Assembly: GCA_002435705.1 (NCBI GenBank)
Contig: DIVA01000084.1
Coordinates: forward strand, 43,893 to 50,669
Reading direction: 5' to 3'
DNA length: 6,777 nt
From: Bacteriovoracaceae bacterium UBA6144
GTDB lineage: Bacteria > Bdellovibrionota > Bacteriovoracia > Bacteriovoracales > Bacteriovoracaceae
Positions 4,983 through 6,777 of this stretch are shown here, piece by piece. The position numbers and the translations under genes were made by a program. Within the stretch, counting starts at the first letter, position 1, and each line of letters starts with the position of its first letter. Below the pieces are notes generated by a model that saw only the letters and a list, made by a program, of their open reading frames with translations, was not told where the DNA came from and searched no databases.

Positions 4983-6777
4983 GTCCTACGATGACTGTGT
5001 TCCATGGACCCTTCATAAAATCTTTCAAGAAAGCCTGAAATTCATCGTAATTTGTCAGTGAAACTTTTAGATTGGCTTCATGTTGAAATTCAAGTCCTAG
5101 TCCGTGAAGAGCGGGGACTGAATAAAATTGGGCGAAGTCCTCATTCGTTTGAACTGATAACTGTTGTTGCCCATCAAGCATACTTTTTACGCGATCAAAT
5201 TCTTCGCGAGAAATTCCCTCACTCCCAATTCGGTTAAGGATATTAAGGATTGCTATCTCTGCACGCTCTTTCTTGTCAGCTCCAGCACCAATATAAATTC
5301 CCCAGCAGCCTGCTTCAAGCGCTGTCACATGCACGGGTTGAACGGCATAACAGAGTCCCTGCTTGTCGCGTACCTCCACAAAAAGCTCAGAGCCCTGACC
5401 TGAGAGATGAGCGGTAATCATTTTAAGATAAATGTCTTTAACGTCTGTGAGCTTGAAGGCGGGACGTCCAATCACCATCTGGACTTGTTCGCGAGGCATG
5501 TCGATTTCAAGGCGCTTGCCGTTGATGGCCGTGAGCTTGTTCTTGCGAGGAGTCACACCTTTGCGGGCCTTGAGTGGGGCGAGTGCTTTTTCTAGTTTCG
5601 CAATCACTGTCTCGAGATCATGGTCACCGCAGTAAGTGATAAGCGTGATCTCTTCTTTCAGATGCTTCTGGTGAATTTGAGTGAGAACCTTCGGGGTCAT
5701 GCCCTTTAGAGACTCAACTGTTCCAGAAGTATCGAGTGAATAGGGATGAGATTTAAAAACTAACTTATACCAATTCTTGAAAGCTTGTTTGACCGGATCT
5801 TCTTTCTGGTTTTCAAGCATGCGAAGAGTTACTTGTCTCTCATGCTTGAGATATTTCTCAGGCATGGCGGGTGTTAAAAGAGTTCCTGCGTAATGGGCCA
5901 GAAGTGCATCGAAGTCTTGAGACTGACCATGCATGGTGAGTCCATAAGCATTCTTACCAGAGAATCCACTCAGGGCGGCTGAACGAGCTTCTAGGTCGAG
6001 CTTGAGTTTTTCATAGCTCACGCCCTTGTAGCCGTAGGTCATAAGTTTTGCCAGCATGTTGTGGCGACCGCAATCTTTTTCACCCTCGGTCGTGATGCCA
6101 CCTTTAATGTAGGTATGGAGCACGAAAGTTGGCGTCATGCGATTGAGACGGTGGATGAGTTTAATCCCTGGAATAATCTCCACCATCGTGACCGCCGGAT
6201 CTTGAGGACAAGTGGTCTTTTTAAGCGCCTTGGTTTTGGTTTTGTATCCCTGAGCTGTTTTCTTCACCTGCGCTTGGAAGGCGTGGAGTTGTTTCTTGAG
6301 CGGCTCAAGCTTGGTGCCCTCGGGAGCTTGCATGGTGAGATGCATGGGGCGTGAGAAAATTTCTGGGAGCGCAGTATTTACTTTATTCACCGAAGTTTCA
6401 CGGATCCCCTGAATGAAGCGGTCTTCGCAGAAGACATCACCAGTCTGGGCAAAACCGTGACCTAAAGTGAAGGCGAAAGACTCAATACTCTCTTTCTCAT
6501 AAACTTTCGAGGCGACGTATTGGTTTTTAATCTTAGTCACTTCAGAATCTGTGAGTTTTTTAGATAAAACAGATTTGAGTGTGTCGTTAAAAGTTTTCAA
6601 AACCTTGGCGAGATTTTCTACCGGAAAACTCGCTTTGATCATGTGACAGCCTTGGTGGGCAAAAAACATCGACGAGCCAGCCACCCCGTTACAGATGGAA
6701 CTTTGGGCCACGAGCGCCTGATACAAGCGACTTGTTTCACCGTGGGCAATGCAATTAATTGCAAGATCTTCTGCTGA
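4966..6777 (-). CDS. M16 family (pitrilysin/insulinase-like) metallopeptidase, C-terminal part (5' truncated by window edge)
   Basis: M16 peptidases are clam-shaped zinc proteases or processing enzymes built from two homologous halves. The frame is open to the window edge: 17 codons precede the TTG at 6726 and read into the family motif HGETSRLYQALV, so that TTG is not the start. In the 603 visible residues, 1 to about 155 are the end of the first half. A lysine-rich linker (about 157-192) follows. Residues about 198-400 are a third M16 domain without a zinc motif (CGRHNMLAKLM replaces HxxEH). Residues about 425-603 are the fourth domain, with GQGSELFVEVRDKQGLCYAV. Arg470 and Tyr477 in that segment match the spacing of the substrate-binding Arg/Tyr pair of insulysin. 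The HxxEH catalytic site and any signal peptide lie outside the window, so activity and location (often periplasmic or membrane-attached in this family) cannot be confirmed. It ends convergently, overlapping the hypothetical gene. Confidence 0.93.
   Translation of the reverse strand, partial: SAEDLAINCIAHGETSRLYQALVAQSSICNGVAGSSMFFAHQGCHMIKASFPVENLAKVLKTFNDTLKSVLSKKLTDSEVTKIKNQYVASKVYEKESIESFAFTLGHGFAQTGDVFCEDRFIQGIRETSVNKVNTALPEIFSRPMHLTMQAPEGTKLEPLKKQLHAFQAQVKKTAQGYKTKTKALKKTTCPQDPAVTMVEIIPGIKLIHRLNRMTPTFVLHTYIKGGITTEGEKDCGRHNMLAKLMTYGYKGVSYEKLKLDLEARSAALSGFSGKNAYGLTMHGQSQDFDALLAHYAGTLLTPAMPEKYLKHERQVTLRMLENQKEDPVKQAFKNWYKLVFKSHPYSLDTSGTVESLKGMTPKVLTQIHQKHLKEEITLITYCGDHDLETVIAKLEKALAPLKARKGVTPRKNKLTAINGKRLEIDMPREQVQMVIGRPAFKLTDVKDIYLKMITAHLSGQGSELFVEVRDKQGLCYAVQPVHVTALEAGCWGIYIGAGADKKERAEIAILNILNRIGSEGISREEFDRVKSMLDGQQQLSVQTNEDFAQFYSVPALHGLGLEFQHEANLKVSLTNYDEFQAFLKDFMKGPWNTVIVGPNSPS

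Noticed and set aside
5030..6400. Several plus-strand frames of 61-97 codons within the peptidase region
   Set aside because: All lie opposite a well-conserved M16 sequence and show no domain features.
6724..6726. TTG as start of the peptidase gene
   Set aside because: The frame continues to the window edge through 17 codons that match the M16 family (AEDLAINCIAHGETSRL), so the gene is truncated, not started there.

Overview
The window looks like ordinary chromosomal housekeeping DNA from a Gram-negative bacterium. A two-half M16 peptidase, a bacterial-enhancer-binding (sigma-54) regulator and a three-subunit propionyl-CoA-type carboxylase together suggest a deltaproteobacterial or Bdellovibrionota-like lineage. 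That placement is inference from gene content and protein flavour; no rRNA or other marker is present. I see no mobile element, CRISPR array, tRNA or rRNA.

Layout: (1) 1-714, plus strand, the 3' part of a sigma-54-dependent transcriptional activator, cut by the left edge and closed by a strong intrinsic terminator at 739-765. (2) 818-4284, plus strand, a compact three-gene operon for a biotin-dependent acyl-CoA carboxylase: carboxyltransferase (PccB type), biotin carboxylase (AccC type) and a small biotin carrier protein. The first two genes are 9 nt apart and the last two overlap by 4 nt (ATGA). A textbook terminator follows at 4316-4342. (3) 4392-4982, plus strand, a 196-residue protein of unknown function with its own likely extended -10 promoter. 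(4) 6777-4966, minus strand, the C-terminal two thirds or so of an M16 (pitrilysin/insulinase) metallopeptidase, cut by the right edge. It converges on the hypothetical gene and overlaps it by 17 bp.

How the genes work together: the three carboxylase genes should form one enzyme. The biotin carboxylase charges biotin on the carrier with bicarbonate and ATP, and the carboxyltransferase passes the carboxyl group to an acyl-CoA. Propionyl-CoA is most likely, giving methylmalonyl-CoA, because the carboxyltransferase has Asp at the position linked to propionyl preference. The regulator, hypothetical protein and peptidase have no functional link to the operon that I can show.

No clearly new system is visible. 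The points most worth a second look are the unassigned N-terminal domain of the small biotin carrier, the uncharacterised 196-residue protein, and the overlapping convergent 3' ends with a strong hairpin inside the coding sequence. The two gene-free gaps (715-817 and 4285-4391) are short and hold terminators and probable promoters.
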